Below, one piece after another: positions 5,187 to 5,694 of a DNA stretch of 5,694 nt. Source of the stretch: CAZLPY01 sp964561525. GTDB taxonomy: Bacteria; Patescibacteriota; UBA1384; CAJBMM01. A program made the translations under genes and the position numbers. Below the pieces are notes generated by a model, which was not told the DNA's origin, did not search any database, and saw only the letters and a program-made list of their open reading frames with translations. The stretch lies in contig CAZLPY010000062.1 in NCBI GenBank assembly GCA_964561525.1, positions 1-5,694 of the forward strand, in the 5' to 3' direction. How positions within the stretch are numbered: position 1 is the first letter of the stretch; every line of letters begins with the position of its first letter.

Positions 5187-5694
5187 GGTAGAGGAGCGTT
5201 CCATGCTGCTGTGAAGCCATACCGTAAGGAGTGGTGGAGTGCATGGAAGTGAGAATGTTGGCATGAGTAACGAATTATGCGTGCGAGAAACACGCACACC
5301 GCAAGAGCAAGGTTTCCTGGGCCACGATAATCGTCCCAGGGTTAGGCGGTCCTAAGCCGAGGCTTTCAAGCGTAGGCGATGGACAGCAGGTTGATATTCC
5401 TGCCCTTGTATTAGTTAGGTTGGCGTGACGCCTCCGATGGGTCTGTTGATGTGCATGGTTGCTGATACAGATGAGTAGGAGGACAAGAAAAGCGTCCTGC
5501 CGTTAAGCTAATACAATCCGTACCGCAAACCGACGCAGGTGCTTAAGTCGAGTAGACTAAAGGTGATCGGAAGAACCCTCGTTAAGGAACTCGGCAAAAT
5601 AGCGTCCGTAAGTTCGCAATAAGGACTGCCCAGCTAGTCTGGGCTACAACAAAAGAGATCAAGCGACTGTTTAGCAAAAACTTAGCTCCCTGCC

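Larger units (their letters stand above)
3685..5694 (+). rRNA. rrl: 23S ribosomal RNA, 5' two thirds (3' truncated by the window)
   Basis: The RNA of the large ribosomal subunit. The 5' end near 3685 was set by counting back from GGTGGATGCC (3707), which lies 22 nt after the start in E. coli. Conserved landmarks follow in order: GATTTCCGAATGGGG, GAACTGAAACATCTTAGTA, AGTAGTGGCGAGCGAA, GATAGTGAACGAGTACCGTGA, AACTGGGCGTTAGTCG, AATAGCTGGTTCTCC, AGCTAAGGTCCC, the L11-binding GTPase-associated centre (4911-4970, with GCGTAATAGCTCACTGGT), ATGTAACGGGGCT, AAACCGACGCAGGTG, and GTTAAGGAACTCGGCAAAAT. The sequence ends near E. coli position 1800, so domains I-III and part of IV are present, and the peptidyl-transferase centre is outside the window. 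Two helices (25 and 45) carry long insertions. No 16S, ITS tRNA or anti-SD-bearing 16S end lies in the kilobase upstream, so the gene is not directly behind a 16S gene here. Confidence 0.97.

Noticed and set aside
5090..5299. Minus-strand ORFs over the helix 45 insertion, considered as a possible IVS-encoded protein
   Set aside because: They are antisense, extend into conserved rRNA, and do not resemble the four-helix 23S IVS protein.

Overview
The window reads as chromosomal bacterial DNA. It holds four protein genes, a non-coding stretch of about 1 kb with unusually strong RNA secondary structure, and the first two thirds of a 23S rRNA gene that runs off the right edge. The lineage cannot be fixed from sequence reading alone. 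A 23S gene with no 16S or tRNA directly upstream, together with long insertions in the rRNA, is seen in Patescibacteria/CPR and several other groups, so CPR is a guess rather than a result.

Left part (1-2638). A 5'-truncated glycoside hydrolase family 15 / phosphorylase-kinase-alpha-like protein (+) converges on an alpha/beta hydrolase (-). Next come two small envelope-directed genes that diverge from one compact promoter region: a 63-aa secreted peptide (-), which has its own promoter, Shine-Dalgarno and intrinsic terminator, and a 97-aa single-pass membrane protein with a Thr/Ser/Pro-rich tail (+). Their promoters carry exact 9-bp inverted copies of AGTTACAAT.

Middle part (2639-3684). A strong promoter (TTGACA-18-TATTAT with an extended -10) starts a presumed leader of about 940 nt. 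Near its start a hairpin and an intrinsic terminator share bases and exclude each other, and a 20-codon ORF ends inside the hairpin, so the arrangement resembles an attenuator. A structured element of about 120 nt then occurs twice (2904-3021 and 3564-3684). Its helices are kept with compensatory changes, and the second copy ends exactly where the 23S gene begins. The roughly 540 nt between the copies is a run of hairpins rich in G-U pairs. No 16S, tRNA or protein gene is recognisable there.

Right part (3685-5694). The 23S rRNA gene covers domains I-III and the start of IV, to about E. coli position 1800. It is ordinary except for two insertions that each fold into long extended helices at helix 25 and helix 45, the same two sites where intervening sequences occur in Salmonella and other bacteria. 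The main candidates for something undescribed are the duplicated leader element with the structured segment it brackets, the attenuator-like start of the leader, and the two rRNA helix insertions.
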